DNA of 64,000 bases, from positions 3,537,001 to 3,601,000 of the forward strand of contig CP021371.1 of assembly GCA_002600635.1 (NCBI GenBank). The letters are read 5' to 3'. The DNA is from Rhizobium sp. ACO-34A (GTDB lineage: Bacteria; Pseudomonadota; Alphaproteobacteria; Rhizobiales; Rhizobiaceae). Positions 44,898 to 55,508 of the stretch are shown piece by piece (position 1 is the stretch's first letter; each line of letters opens with the position of its first letter). Position numbers and translations under genes: made by a program. The notes beneath the pieces are model-generated. The model saw only the letters and a program-made list of their open reading frames with translations. It ran no database searches and had not been told where the DNA came from.

Positions 44898-45950
44898 TTA
44901 GAGCCCCAGCATCCGCCGGTTCGCTGCGTCGTCCGTGCCGCCAGCGGCGAAGTCGTCGAACGCCTTTTCCGTTACCCGGATGATGTGCGCCTTGACGAAT
45001 TCGGCTCCTTCGCGGGCGCCGTCTTCCGGGTGCTTCAGCGCGCATTCCCATTCGACCACGGCCCAGCCCTCGAAATCATTCGCCGCCATCTTGGAGAAGA
45101 TCGCGCCGAAATCGACCTGACCGTCGCCCGGCGAGCGGAAGCGCCCTGCCCGGTTCACCCATCCCTGATAACCGCCATAGACGCCCTGCCGGCCGGTCGG
45201 ATTGAATTCCGCGTCCTTGACGTGGAACATCTTGATCCGGTCCTTGTAGATGTCGATGTTGTCCAGATAGTCGAGGCATTGCAGCACGTAATGCGACGGG
45301 TCGTAGAGCATGTTGGCGCGGGGATGGTTCTTCACCCGTTCGAGGAACATCTCGAAGGTCACACCGTCATGCAGGTCTTCGCCCGGATGGATTTCGTAGG
45401 CGATATCGACGCCCTGCTCGTCGGCATAGTCGAGGATCGGCGTCCAGCGCTTCGCCAGTTCGTCGAAGGCCGTTTCCACCAGACCGGCCGGCCGCTGCGG
45501 CCAGGGATAGAAATAGGGCCAGGCCAGCGCGCCCGAAAATGTCGCATGCGCCTTGATCCCGAGATGGCACGATGCCTTGAGCGCAAACTTCACCTGTTCC
45601 ACAGCCCAGGCCTGACGCGCCTTGGGATTGCCCCGCACCTCGGGCACGGCAAAGCCATCGAAGGCCTCGTCATAGGCGGGATGCACCGCAACGAGCTGGC
45701 CCTGAAGATGGGTTGAAAGCTCGGTAATCTCGACGCCGTTCTGGCGGGCGATACCGGCCAGTTCGTCGCAATAATCCTTCGATCCAGCAGCCTTCTTCAG
45801 ATCGATCAGCTGGCTCGCCCATGTCGGCACCTGCACGCCGAGATACCCTTTGTCGGCGGCCCATTTGGTGATCGCATCCCAGGAGTTGAACGGCGCGGCA
45901 TCGCCGGCAAACTGACCGAGAAAGAGACCCGGACCCTTGATTGTTTTCAT
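44898..45950 (-). CDS. Sugar phosphate isomerase/epimerase-like TIM-barrel protein
   Basis: 350 residues from ATG at 45950 (GGAGGAAG upstream; a longer frame to 46067 is rejected). Xylose-isomerase-like barrel with metal-ligand motifs DIAYEIHPGEDLHDG, MLYDPSHYVLQ, MFHVKDAEF and WAVVEWECAL. Relatives isomerise or epimerise free sugars, dehydrate inosose, or eliminate aglycones from 3-keto-glycosides. It is paired with the oxidoreductase downstream. The 12-mer CTGCAACGTTTC lies 24 bp before the start, so this unit has its own promoter. Confidence 0.87.
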   Translation of the reverse strand: MKTIKGPGLFLGQFAGDAAPFNSWDAITKWAADKGYLGVQVPTWASQLIDLKKAAGSKDYCDELAGIARQNGVEITELSTHLQGQLVAVHPAYDEAFDGFAVPEVRGNPKARQAWAVEQVKFALKASCHLGIKAHATFSGALAWPYFYPWPQRPAGLVETAFDELAKRWTPILDYADEQGVDIAYEIHPGEDLHDGVTFEMFLERVKNHPRANMLYDPSHYVLQCLDYLDNIDIYKDRIKMFHVKDAEFNPTGRQGVYGGYQGWVNRAGRFRSPGDGQVDFGAIFSKMAANDFEGWAVVEWECALKHPEDGAREGAEFVKAHIIRVTEKAFDDFAAGGTDDAANRRMLGL

Positions 45951-45973
45951 TACTTCCTCCCTGAAAATGTCTG

Positions 45974-45985
45974 CTGCAACGTTTC
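45974..45985. promoter_or_regulatory. Second copy of the CTGCAACGTTTC operator core
   Basis: Exact repeat of the 12-mer found at 43437-43448 before the GH1 gene. It lies 24 bp before the isomerase ATG. Confidence 0.55.
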
Positions 45986-46031
45986 CGAAACGAGTATCGG
46001 ACCTGACGCGCCTGTCAACGGCGCTCGGAAA

Positions 46032-46058
46032 CTCTGCCCGACAATCTTTCGGGCAGAG
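46032..46058 (-). terminator. Terminator after the sugar-binding-protein gene
   Basis: CTCTGCCCGA and TCGGGCAGAG form a 10-bp stem; on the minus strand TTTCC follows. It lies 25 bp past the binding-protein stop, separating the ABC operon from the isomerase unit. Confidence 0.6.
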
Positions 46059-46083
46059 CGTTTTCACAGGAAATGCGGGAGGC

Positions 46084-47028
46084 TCAGAACGGCGAGTCGG
46101 GGAAGTAGTAGTTCTTCGCGTTGTCCGCCGTCACAAGCGTCGCATCGAGCGTGTAGGTGCCATGAACCGGAACCTGATCGTAGATCGCGGCGGCCGTCAG
46201 TTCCATGGCGGTGCCCACCATCGACGGCGGATAGAGAACGTCGACCGGGATCATCTTGTCGCCGTCGATGACCTTCTTGATCATGTCCTTCGAACCGGCG
46301 CCGCCAACGACATATTTGATGTCGGTGCGCTTGGCCTGCTCGATCGCCTGCAGCACACCGACGGCCATGTCATCGTCCTGGCACCAGACCACGTCGATCT
46401 TCGGATACTTCGTCAGGTAGTCCTGCATGATCTTGAAGGCGTCGTCGCGGTTCCAGTTACCGAACTGGCGGTCGAGAACCTTGACGTTGGAGCCGGCAAT
46501 CGCCTTGTCGAAACCGTCCTGGCGCTGCTGGTCGATCGGGATCGGCAGGCCGCGGATCACCACGACTTCCGCATCCGGCGTAGTGTCCTTGATATACTGG
46601 CCGGCGACTTCGCCGAGCGCCGGATTGTTGCCGGCGACATAAAGGTCGCGCACGGAATTGTCGTTGACCGAAGGCGCGCGGTCGACGATCGAAACGAAGG
46701 TGCCCTTGCTCTTCACTTCCTTGATGGCGTTGACCAGCGGATCCGGATCGGTCGGTAGGATGACCAGCGCATCGATACCCTGAACCTCGAGATCCTGCAG
46801 GGCGTTGGCCTGCGTTGCCGGATCAGGCGAGGTCTTGACCACCACCTTGAGACCCGGATGCTCCTTCATCAGGAGGTCGGCGACACGGTTGGCATGGTAT
46901 ACGACGCCGGCGGTCCAGCCATGGTCGGCGGCCGGAATGGAAACGCCGATCGTCTTGGTTTCCTGCGCCTGGGCAAGGCTGACCATCGCCGTCATGGCAA
47001 GGGCGACACCCATCAGTTTCTTGTACAT
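46084..47028 (-). CDS. Sugar ABC transporter substrate-binding protein (CUT2, ribose type)
   Basis: 314 residues. Signal peptide MYKKLMGVALAMTAMVSLAQAQE. Mature domain of the RbsB-like type I fold: KTIGVSIPAADHGWTAGVVYHA, ALQDLEVQGIDALVILPTDPDP, VVIRGLPIPIDQQRQDGFDKA, WCQDDDMAVGVLQAIEQA. It captures a monosaccharide or small glycoside; the ligand is unknown. Third gene of the ABC operon on the minus strand. Confidence 0.92.
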   Translation of the reverse strand: MYKKLMGVALAMTAMVSLAQAQETKTIGVSIPAADHGWTAGVVYHANRVADLLMKEHPGLKVVVKTSPDPATQANALQDLEVQGIDALVILPTDPDPLVNAIKEVKSKGTFVSIVDRAPSVNDNSVRDLYVAGNNPALGEVAGQYIKDTTPDAEVVVIRGLPIPIDQQRQDGFDKAIAGSNVKVLDRQFGNWNRDDAFKIMQDYLTKYPKIDVVWCQDDDMAVGVLQAIEQAKRTDIKYVVGGAGSKDMIKKVIDGDKMIPVDVLYPPSMVGTAMELTAAAIYDQVPVHGTYTLDATLVTADNAKNYYFPDSPF

Positions 47029-47093
47029 GTTTTCTCCTCCCGAAGTTCAGGGTCTTGAGACGTGCGCCGGGCGACCCCTAAAGCCCGGCGGCC

Positions 47094-48104
47094 TCACGAT
47101 TTGCGCGTCAGCGAGCGCTGGACGAGCATCGCGATGATGATGATCGAGCCCTGGATGGCGCCGATCAGATATTCGCTGATGAAGTTGGACAGCAGCATGA
47201 TGTTGCCGACCAGTTCGAGAATGAAGGCCCCGCAGATCGTGCCCCATACACGCCCTGCCCCGCCCTTGAGTGCCGTGCCGCCGACGACCACGGCGGTGAT
47301 CGCCTGCAGCTCCCAGAGAATGCCCGTCGTCGCGGAGGTCGAGCCGAGGCGCGGCACATAGAGCAGCACGGCGATGGCGACGCAGAGCCCCTGGATGACG
47401 AAGGCGATGGTGCGCACCCGGTCGACACTGATGCCGGAATAGCGGGCAACGTCGCGGTTGGAGCCGACGGCCACCACATGCCGACCGTAGCGCGTGCGAT
47501 AGAGGATGAAGGCAGCAACCGCCGTCACAAGCAGGATCACCAGGATCGGCACAGGAATGCCGAGGATCGAGCCGAAATAGACCGGACGGTAGAGCGCCTG
47601 CTGCTGCGGCGAACTCAGCGTGATCGCCCCGCCCTGCGACAGCCATGTGGTAAGCCCTCGATAGATCCCCATGGTGCCGAGCGTGGCAATGAAGGGCTCG
47701 ATCCGCCCGACGGTGGTGATCAGGCCGTTGGCAAGGCCGCAGAGACCGCCGATCACGACGGCGAGTGCAACGGCTGCCGCCAGCATCAGCGCGGGATCGG
47801 CAATGGCCCCGGAATTCATGAAGAGGATCATCAGGCTCGCCACGAAGGCGACCATGGAGCCGACCGAGAGATCGAGGTCGCCGGACGAGATCACGAAGGT
47901 CGCGCCGACCGCGATGATGGCGATGAAGGCACTGCGGGTCGCGACATTGGCGAGGTTGGTGAGACCGATGAAGTTCGGATTGACCAGCGCCCCGATCACC
48001 AGAAGCAGGGCCAGCGCGGCAAACGGCGCGATCGCCCGGAGATCCACATCCCGCCAGCCTCGGCTACGGGAGACTTGCTGGTCGCTTTCGGTATTCATGC
48101 TCAT
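47094..48104 (-). CDS. Sugar ABC transporter permease (CUT2)
   Basis: 336 residues from ATG at 48104 (GGGAGG 11 bp upstream; TTG at 48110 would add two). About ten membrane helices and the typical TRYGRHVVAVGSNRDVARYSGISVDRVR loop for contact with the ATPase. One permease gene only, so it works as a homodimer, as in ribose-type systems. Confidence 0.92.
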   Translation of the reverse strand: MSMNTESDQQVSRSRGWRDVDLRAIAPFAALALLLVIGALVNPNFIGLTNLANVATRSAFIAIIAVGATFVISSGDLDLSVGSMVAFVASLMILFMNSGAIADPALMLAAAVALAVVIGGLCGLANGLITTVGRIEPFIATLGTMGIYRGLTTWLSQGGAITLSSPQQQALYRPVYFGSILGIPVPILVILLVTAVAAFILYRTRYGRHVVAVGSNRDVARYSGISVDRVRTIAFVIQGLCVAIAVLLYVPRLGSTSATTGILWELQAITAVVVGGTALKGGAGRVWGTICGAFILELVGNIMLLSNFISEYLIGAIQGSIIIIAMLVQRSLTRKS

Positions 48105-48179
48105 GTCCAATTCAACCTCCCGGCCGACCGATACGGTTCCGCCCTGTTTTCTTCCCGGCCAGCTGCCTCAAGCCGAAGC

Positions 48180-49709
<1,530 letters not shown>

Positions 49710-49749
49710 GCAATCCTCCCGGCGGCTCCTCAACCGCTTATGACGATCT

Positions 49750-49786
49750 ATGTAAACCTTTACATCACCCATGTAAAGGTTTACAT
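49750..49786. promoter_or_regulatory. Twin operators between ABC operon and LacI gene
   Basis: ATGTAAACCTTTACAT (49750-49765) and ATGTAAAGGTTTACAT (49771-49786) are exact reverse complements of each other, and each is itself palindromic around CC or GG. They are in the divergent promoter region of the ABC genes and a LacI gene, centre to centre 21 bp (two helical turns). Confidence 0.75.
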
Positions 49787-49884
49787 CATACCTCAATTGG
49801 GGATTGTTTCATTGCCTTCCGCTTTCGCGGTTGCAAGATGTCCCCGAAGGTCGCAAGCCATTCAAAACCCACGCAAACGGGACC

Positions 49885-50910
49885 ATGGCCGTGTCGAATT
49901 CCCAGCCCGCAACGATCGAGGATGTCGCCCGTCTGGCGGAAGTCTCCATCGCGACGGTCAGCCGGGCCATTCACACGCCGGAAAAAGTGGCGAAATCCAC
50001 CCGCCAGCGCGTCAACCAGGCGATTGCGATCACCGGCTACACGACCAATGCGATGGCGCGCAGCCTGCGCATGGGCCGGTCCAACATGATCCTCGTTCTG
50101 GCGCCCGATATCGGCGATCCGAACTTTTCCAGCATCCTGATCGGACTAGAGAACGAGGCACGCGCCCATGGCTATGGCGTGCTGATCGGCCACACCCAGA
50201 ACGACCCGGAACGCGGGCTCGAATATCTGAAGTTCCTGAATTCCGGACAGGCGGCCGGCCTGCTGCTGTTCACCGGCCACCAGCCCTTCGGCCATCAGGT
50301 GTTGACCACCCGCCTGCCGCCCTCCGTCGCTGTCTTCGAACCCGTCTTCGGCAGCTCCATTCCCTATGTCGGCGTCGACGACACGGCCGGTGCCCGCAAG
50401 GCTGCCGAATATCTGCTGGCCTCGGGCCATCGCTCCATCGCCTTCGTCGGCGACAGCAAGACCAGGCTCGGCCATGTGCGCAGGCGCAAGGGCTACGATC
50501 TCGCGCTTGATGCTGCCCGCATTCCGCAGGCCCAGCGCATGGTGCTCGATGGCGAAGGCTCGATCGAAAGCGGCAGGCTCGCCGTGGAGCAGCTTTTCAT
50601 GCGCGACACCCTGCCCACGGCCTTCATGTGCGTCAACGACGCCACCGCCGTGGGCGTCATCAACGGGCTCTCCGCCCGCGGCTACGACCTGCCCCGCGAT
50701 TTCTCGGTAATCGGCTTCGACGACGTGCCGCAGGCGACCTATCTCAATCCGCCGCTCACCACCATTCGCCAGCCCCGCACGGCAATCGGCAAGCAGGCCA
50801 TGGAACTGCTGCTCGAAACGCTGGCCACGCCCCTCACCGAAAAACGCGAGATCCTCATCATGCCGGACCTGATCGTCCGCGGATCGGTGACGGCACCGGG
50901 CAAGAGGTGA
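49885..50910 (+). CDS. LacI-family regulator of the sugar ABC operon
   Basis: 341 residues from ATG at 49885 (MAVSNSQPATIEDVARLAEVSIATVSRAI, the classic LacI helix-turn-helix); a frame starting earlier at 49804 lacks support. The ligand-binding domain includes ILVLAPDIGDPNFSSILIG and FMCVNDATAVGVINGLSARG. Divergent from the ABC ATPase gene with perfect twin operators between, so it controls uptake of that sugar. Confidence 0.94.
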   Translation: MAVSNSQPATIEDVARLAEVSIATVSRAIHTPEKVAKSTRQRVNQAIAITGYTTNAMARSLRMGRSNMILVLAPDIGDPNFSSILIGLENEARAHGYGVLIGHTQNDPERGLEYLKFLNSGQAAGLLLFTGHQPFGHQVLTTRLPPSVAVFEPVFGSSIPYVGVDDTAGARKAAEYLLASGHRSIAFVGDSKTRLGHVRRRKGYDLALDAARIPQAQRMVLDGEGSIESGRLAVEQLFMRDTLPTAFMCVNDATAVGVINGLSARGYDLPRDFSVIGFDDVPQATYLNPPLTTIRQPRTAIGKQAMELLLETLATPLTEKREILIMPDLIVRGSVTAPGKR

Positions 50911-51054
50911 GATGATCGACGCCCGCCGTGCACAGGCTTGCCCCCGCCATTTTGTCTGACGAACGCATATCGGGCTTGTTTACGGACCGATGCCAGCCGC
51001 TATAGTTCCGAAAGCGCTTGGTACATTGCCGGCGACTGAATCGGAGCGAGCGTC

Positions 51055-51684
51055 TTGTATCTTGAGCACCTTCATCACCTCATGCTCGTCTACATCACAT
51101 ATCTGATCGCAGTCGCCAGTCCCGGCCCGAGCAACATGGCCATCATGGGCGTTGCCATGAACCGGGGCCGGGCATCAGCCGTCGCCCTGGCGCTTGGTAT
51201 CCTGACCGGCAGCATGTTCTGGGCGGCGCTGGCGGCCACCGGTATCTCCACCATTCTGACGCGCTATGCCGAAGCCCTCTTCGTGATCAAGATCGCGGGC
51301 GGCCTCTACCTTCTCTATCTAGCCTACAAATCGGCGAAATCCGCCCTGTTGCCTGGCGAAGCGCGGATGAGAACCGACGCCACCACCAGATTGTCAGCGC
51401 TCTATCGCAAGGGCCTCCTGCTGCACCTCACCAACCCGAAATCCATTCTCGGATGGATTGCCCTCATGTCCCTCGGCCTGCGTCCCGATGCTCCTGCCTA
51501 CACCCTCGCCGCCATCGTCGGCGGCTGTGCAGTCATCGGATTTTCGGTCTTCATCGGCTATGGCCTGATGTTCTCGACGGCGCTCATGGGACGCGCCTAC
51601 AGGAAGTCCCGCCGATGGGTGGAAGGTACGCTCGCCATGGTCTTCGGCTTTGCCGGTATCCGTTTGCTGCTGTCGAAAACCTGA
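51055..51684 (+). CDS. LysE-family translocator
   Basis: 209 residues starting at TTG 51055 (GGAGCGAG upstream). Six hydrophobic helices and the family motif YLIAVASPGPSNMAIMGVAMNRGR. Exports amino acids or related compounds; the substrate is not apparent. Stands alone between the LacI gene and the GreA-type gene. Confidence 0.9.
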   Translation: MYLEHLHHLMLVYITYLIAVASPGPSNMAIMGVAMNRGRASAVALALGILTGSMFWAALAATGISTILTRYAEALFVIKIAGGLYLLYLAYKSAKSALLPGEARMRTDATTRLSALYRKGLLLHLTNPKSILGWIALMSLGLRPDAPAYTLAAIVGGCAVIGFSVFIGYGLMFSTALMGRAYRKSRRWVEGTLAMVFGFAGIRLLLSKT

Positions 51685-51814
51685 TCGCCAGCGGTAACCC
51701 GCTGCGGACCGATTTGTCAGCCTGCCCGTGTTTGCCATATAGTGTGCGCCCAAAGATATTCGGGCTGACAGCCCGCGGCACGGCCGAGATCGCCGCGCAG
51801 AACGGAGTTCGCGA

Positions 51815-52297
51815 TTGAGTGTAGCCTTCGTCAAGGAAGAGAGTGCCGAAACGGCCGCAGAAACCCTTTTGCCGGATCGGCCGATCTCGCCTCATCCGAA
51901 CCTCGTGACGGAAGCGGGTTTGAAGGCTCTGGAACTTCAGCTCCGGCAGGCCCGGGAGGCCTTTGAGTCGGCAAGCGGCATCGAGGACATCAACGAGAAG
52001 CGCAGGCAGACCGCCGGTCCCTTGCGCGACCTGCGCTATCTGGCGGAGCGTGTCCGTTCGGCACAGCTTGTGCCGCCGCCTGCCTCCACCGATATCGTCG
52101 CCTTTGGCGGCACGGTCACCTTCAGCCGCGACGATGGCCGCGTTCAGACCTATCGCATCGTGGGAGAAGACGAAGCCGACCCCAAGGCCGGCTCCATCTC
52201 CTATGTCTCCCCGGTAGCCAAGCTCTTGATCGGCAAGGCCGTCGGCGATGTCGTGACCATGAACGGCCAGGAACTCGAAATCACCGCCATTTCGTGA
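51815..52297 (+). CDS. GreA/GreB-family transcription elongation factor
   Basis: 160 residues from TTG 51815 (GGAG upstream). N-terminal coiled coil (LVTEAGLKALELQLRQAREAFESASGIEDINEKRRQTAGPL) and C-terminal FKBP-like domain (VAFGGTVTFSRDDGRVQTYRIVGEDEADPKAGSISYVSPVAKLLIGKAVGDVV). Rescues backtracked RNA polymerase by stimulating transcript cleavage. It differs from housekeeping GreA by a shorter coiled coil, so is probably an accessory paralogue. Confidence 0.9.
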   Translation: MSVAFVKEESAETAAETLLPDRPISPHPNLVTEAGLKALELQLRQAREAFESASGIEDINEKRRQTAGPLRDLRYLAERVRSAQLVPPPASTDIVAFGGTVTFSRDDGRVQTYRIVGEDEADPKAGSISYVSPVAKLLIGKAVGDVVTMNGQELEITAIS

Positions 52298-52383
52298 AGC
52301 TCTGCTCTGCGCAAAAGAAAAAGAGGCGAAGCGTTTTCACGCTCGACTCCCAGACCGCTGGCGAAGATGGAAAACCTCTCCAC

Positions 52384-52469
52384 CGTCATGCTCGGGCTTG
52401 TCCCGAGCATCTGCAAACGTTGGATTTTATCGACGTGGGTAGATCCTCGGCACGAGGCCGAGGATGACG
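52384..52469. repeat. Double-hairpin dispersed repeat
   Basis: CGTCATGCTCGGG...CCCGAGCAT (52384-52410) and ATCCTCGG...CCGAGGATGACG (52443-52469) are two hairpins bounded by inverted CGTCAT / ATGACG. The type is different from the RIME-like elements; such paired hairpins are dispersed in rhizobial spacers. Confidence 0.55.
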
Positions 52470-52501
52470 TCGGGAGAGAAGGCAAGGCTTGTCATCAAAC
52501 G

Positions 52502-52529
52502 GAAAGCCGGGCGTTTACACGCCCGGCTC
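52502..52529 (-). terminator. Intrinsic terminator of the xylose operon
   Basis: AGCCGGGCG and CGCCCGGCT pair around TGTAAA; on the minus strand TTTCC and further T residues follow. 24 bp past the xylA stop. Confidence 0.75.
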
Positions 52530-52552
52530 CCTTCACGAGATGAATGCCCGTC

Positions 52553-53863
52553 TCAGACGTAGCGATTGACCACGTTTTCCAGATATTCCTGACGGCCGGA
52601 GCGCGGCTCGGGATTGATGTCCGCCTTTTCGACATTGGCGGCGATCTCATCGAGCGAATATTCGCCGCGCAGCATCTTCTGGGCTTCGGGGCTTTCCCAG
52701 CCGGCATAACGATCATCGAGCGGCTTCGACAGCGCGCGCTCCTCGATCATCTTCGCCGCAGCCTTCAGGCCGCGGGCGCAGCAATCCATGCCGCCGATAT
52801 GACCGTAAAGCAGATCGGCCGGATCGAGCGACTGGCGACGGAGCTTGGCGTCGAAATTGGTGCCGCCGGTGGTGAAACCGCCGCCCGCGAGGACGTGGTA
52901 ATAGGCGAGCGCCATTTCCGGCACGTTGTTGGGGAACTGGTCGGTATCCCAGCCGGACTGGTAGTCGTTGCGGTTCATGTCTATCGAGCCGAAGATGCCG
53001 AAGGCATTGGCCATGGCAAGTTCATGCTCGAAGGAGTGGCCGGCAAGGATGGCATGGCCCTGCTCGATGTTGACCTTCACTTCCTTTTCGAGCCCGTTCT
53101 TCTGCAGGAAGGCATAGACCGTCGCGACGTCGTAGTCATACTGGTGCTTGGTCGGCTCCTGCGGCTTCGGCTCGATCAGGATCGTACCCTTGAAGCCGAT
53201 CTTGTGCTTGTACTCGACGACGAGGTTGAGGAAGCGGCCAAGCTGGTCCAGTTCGCGCTTCAGGTCGGTATTGAGCAGCGTCTCATAGCCCTCGCGACCG
53301 CCCCACAGAACGTAGTTGTCGCCGTCGAGGCGCATCGTGGCGTCGAGGCAGGTCTTCACGGTTGCCGCCGAGAAGGCGAAGACATCCGGGTCCGGATTAG
53401 TCGCCGCACCGCTCATGAAGCGACGGTTGGAGAACAGGTTCGCCGTGCCCCAGAGCAGCTTCACGCCGGTCTCCGACTGCTTTCTGGCGAAGTAGTCGAC
53501 GATCTCGTTGAGGTTCCTGGTGTTCTCGGCAAAGTTCCGGCCTTCCGGGCGCACGTCGGCATCGTGGAAGCAGTAGAACGGCGCACCGAGCAGCTGGAAG
53601 AATTCGAAGGCGACGTCAGCCTTGAGCTTCGCCGCTTCCATGCTGTCGGAGAACCACGGACGCTGGAAGGTCTGCCCGCCGAACGGATCACCGCCCGGCC
53701 AGGTGAAGGTGTGCCAATAGGCGATGGCAAAGCGCAGATGGTCTTCCAGCCGCTTGCCGAGAACCACCTCGTCGGGATTGTAGTAGCGATAGGCCAGCGG
53801 ATTGGTGCTGTCCGGTCCCTCGTATTTCACTTTCTGGATATCGCCGAAAAAGCCTGTGCTCAT
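52553..53863 (-). CDS. xylA: Xylose isomerase
   Basis: 436 residues. Converts D-xylose to D-xylulose with two divalent metals. Family motifs are clear: [78 protein letters not shown], and [15 protein letters not shown]. Length is that of class II XylA. GGAGGAAAT precedes the ATG. Last gene of the xyl operon; a RIME-like element separates it from xylB. Confidence 0.96.
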   Translation of the reverse strand: MSTGFFGDIQKVKYEGPDSTNPLAYRYYNPDEVVLGKRLEDHLRFAIAYWHTFTWPGGDPFGGQTFQRPWFSDSMEAAKLKADVAFEFFQLLGAPFYCFHDADVRPEGRNFAENTRNLNEIVDYFARKQSETGVKLLWGTANLFSNRRFMSGAATNPDPDVFAFSAATVKTCLDATMRLDGDNYVLWGGREGYETLLNTDLKRELDQLGRFLNLVVEYKHKIGFKGTILIEPKPQEPTKHQYDYDVATVYAFLQKNGLEKEVKVNIEQGHAILAGHSFEHELAMANAFGIFGSIDMNRNDYQSGWDTDQFPNNVPEMALAYYHVLAGGGFTTGGTNFDAKLRRQSLDPADLLYGHIGGMDCCARGLKAAAKMIEERALSKPLDDRYAGWESPEAQKMLRGEYSLDEIAANVEKADINPEPRSGRQEYLENVVNRYV

Positions 53864-53915
53864 AAGTATTTCCTCCTGGGTTCGTGTTTCCTGTCCACTG
53901 CGCCTTTAAAGCGCT

Positions 53916-54028
53916 GCCCCTCATCCGCCTGCCGGCACCTTCTCCCCGTCGTGACGGGGAGAAGGCCGCTAGTGGCATCATTTCCATCCCCTCTCCCCGC
54001 TTGCGGGGAGAGGGCTAGGGTGAGGGGC
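53916..54028. repeat. RIME-like intergenic mosaic element, copy 2
   Basis: 113-bp element; its first 33 bp (53916-53948) are identical to the left arm of copy 1 at 44725. Two hairpins follow: CCTTCTCCCCG-TCGTGA-CGGGGAGAAGG and CCCTCTCCCCG-CTTG-CGGGGAGAGGG. It ends GTGAGGGGC at 54028. It is placed between xylB and xylA in the same operon. Confidence 0.8.
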
Positions 54029-54034
54029 AATTTC

Positions 54035-55483
54035 TCAAAGTTGCCTGATCGCCGGATAAAGCGCCCGGTAGCGCCCGTAGGCCTCCTCGTAAGCCCCGCC
54101 GAGCGCCGAAACCGGCTCGATGGTCTCGGCCGTTTCCGGCGCGGTGCAGATGGAAAGCGGGTCCTCTCCAGTCGCAGCGATGAGGCCGAGACGAGCGGCA
54201 CCGAAAGCCGCACCGAAATCGCCGTCCGCCGGAATATCGACCGGAACACCAAGTGCCGTCGCAATCGAGGCCAGCCAGTAGCGCGAGCGCGAGCCGCCGC
54301 CGATCGCCGTTACCCGGCCGATCCGGGTGCCTGCCGACTTCAGCGCCTCCAGATTGTCGCGGATGGCGAAGGAGACGCCTTCGAGCACGGCCTGCGTCAG
54401 CACCACCCGGCCGCTCTCATGGCCGAGACCGATGAAAGCGCCACGGATTTTTGCGTCGTTGTGCGGCGTGCGCTCGCCGGAAAGATAAGGAAGGAAGGTC
54501 ACGCCCGAGGGTGCCTTCAGCGTGTCGCCGAGTTCGGCGGTCAGCTCGCCCGCGCCCTTGCCCGTCACCCCGGCATGCCAGTTCAGCGCATCGGTGGCCG
54601 AGAGAATGACGCCCATCTGGTGCCAGGTTCCCGGCAGCGCGTGGCAGAAGGCATGTACCGCGCTTTCCGGCTTCGGCAGGTAGGAACCATTGGCGGCAAA
54701 GAGCACGCCCGACGTGCCGAGCGAGACGAAGGCCTGCCCCTCGGATACCGTACCCATGCCGCAGGCGGAGGCGGCATTGTCCCCTGCCCCGCCGGCAACC
54801 ACCACACCCGATCCCATGCCCCAGGCGGATGCAAGCCCGGCGCGCAACGTTCCGCCAGCCTCGGTTCCCTCCACCAGCGACGGCATCTGGCTTTCGCTCA
54901 GGCCCGTCGCCTCCAGCAGCTCCGACGACCATTTGCGCGCGCCCGTATCGAGCCATGAGGTTCCGGCAGAATCCGACATTTCCGAGATGTATTCGCCCGT
55001 CAGCCAGAGCCGCAGATAATCCTTGGGCAGCAGTACCTTCGCCACCTTGGCGAAGACTTCCGGTTCATGCTTCGCCACCCAGACGAGCTTCGGCGCGGTA
55101 AAGCCGGGGAAGACGATATTGCCTGTAAGCTTCCGGAATTTCGGATCGGCATCAAGCGCGGCAGCTTCCTCGAAGGAACGGGTGTCGTTCCACAGGATGC
55201 AGGGCCGCAGCACCTTGTCGGAAGCGTCGATCAGCGTCGCGCCATGCATCTGGCCTGAAAGGCCGATGCCCTTCACCGCCGCCAGTTCCGTCGGATGCTT
55301 GGCCTTGAGGCCGGCAATCGCCTCCTCCGTCGCCCGTATCCAGTGGGCAGGTTCCTGCTCCGACCAGCCGGAATGCGGCCGCGAGACATCGAGTGCCCCG
55401 TTGGCCGAGCCGATGATCTTCTGATCCGCGTCGATCAGCAACGCCTTGACGCCAGACGTGCCGATATCCAGTCCCAGATACAT
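54035..55483 (-). CDS. xylB: Xylulokinase
   Basis: 482 residues of the FGGY kinase family. ATP-phosphorylates D-xylulose at O5. Start MYLGLDIGTSGVKALLIDADQ (phosphate loop), GIGLSGQMHGATLID, WNDTRSFEEAAALD, and the C-terminal FGGY region AIGGGSRSRYWLASIATALG. Second gene of the xyl operon on the minus strand, 25 bp after the regulator. Confidence 0.96.
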   Translation of the reverse strand: MYLGLDIGTSGVKALLIDADQKIIGSANGALDVSRPHSGWSEQEPAHWIRATEEAIAGLKAKHPTELAAVKGIGLSGQMHGATLIDASDKVLRPCILWNDTRSFEEAAALDADPKFRKLTGNIVFPGFTAPKLVWVAKHEPEVFAKVAKVLLPKDYLRLWLTGEYISEMSDSAGTSWLDTGARKWSSELLEATGLSESQMPSLVEGTEAGGTLRAGLASAWGMGSGVVVAGGAGDNAASACGMGTVSEGQAFVSLGTSGVLFAANGSYLPKPESAVHAFCHALPGTWHQMGVILSATDALNWHAGVTGKGAGELTAELGDTLKAPSGVTFLPYLSGERTPHNDAKIRGAFIGLGHESGRVVLTQAVLEGVSFAIRDNLEALKSAGTRIGRVTAIGGGSRSRYWLASIATALGVPVDIPADGDFGAAFGAARLGLIAATGEDPLSICTAPETAETIEPVSALGGAYEEAYGRYRALYPAIRQL

Positions 55484-55508
55484 TGCGATCCTCCCTTTTA
55501 TCCCGCCG

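Noticed and set aside
52544..54958. An 804-codon plus-strand open frame opposite xylA and xylB
   Set aside because: Antisense shadow of two genes with full family signatures; GC-rich DNA keeps such frames open. No ribosome-binding site or motif.
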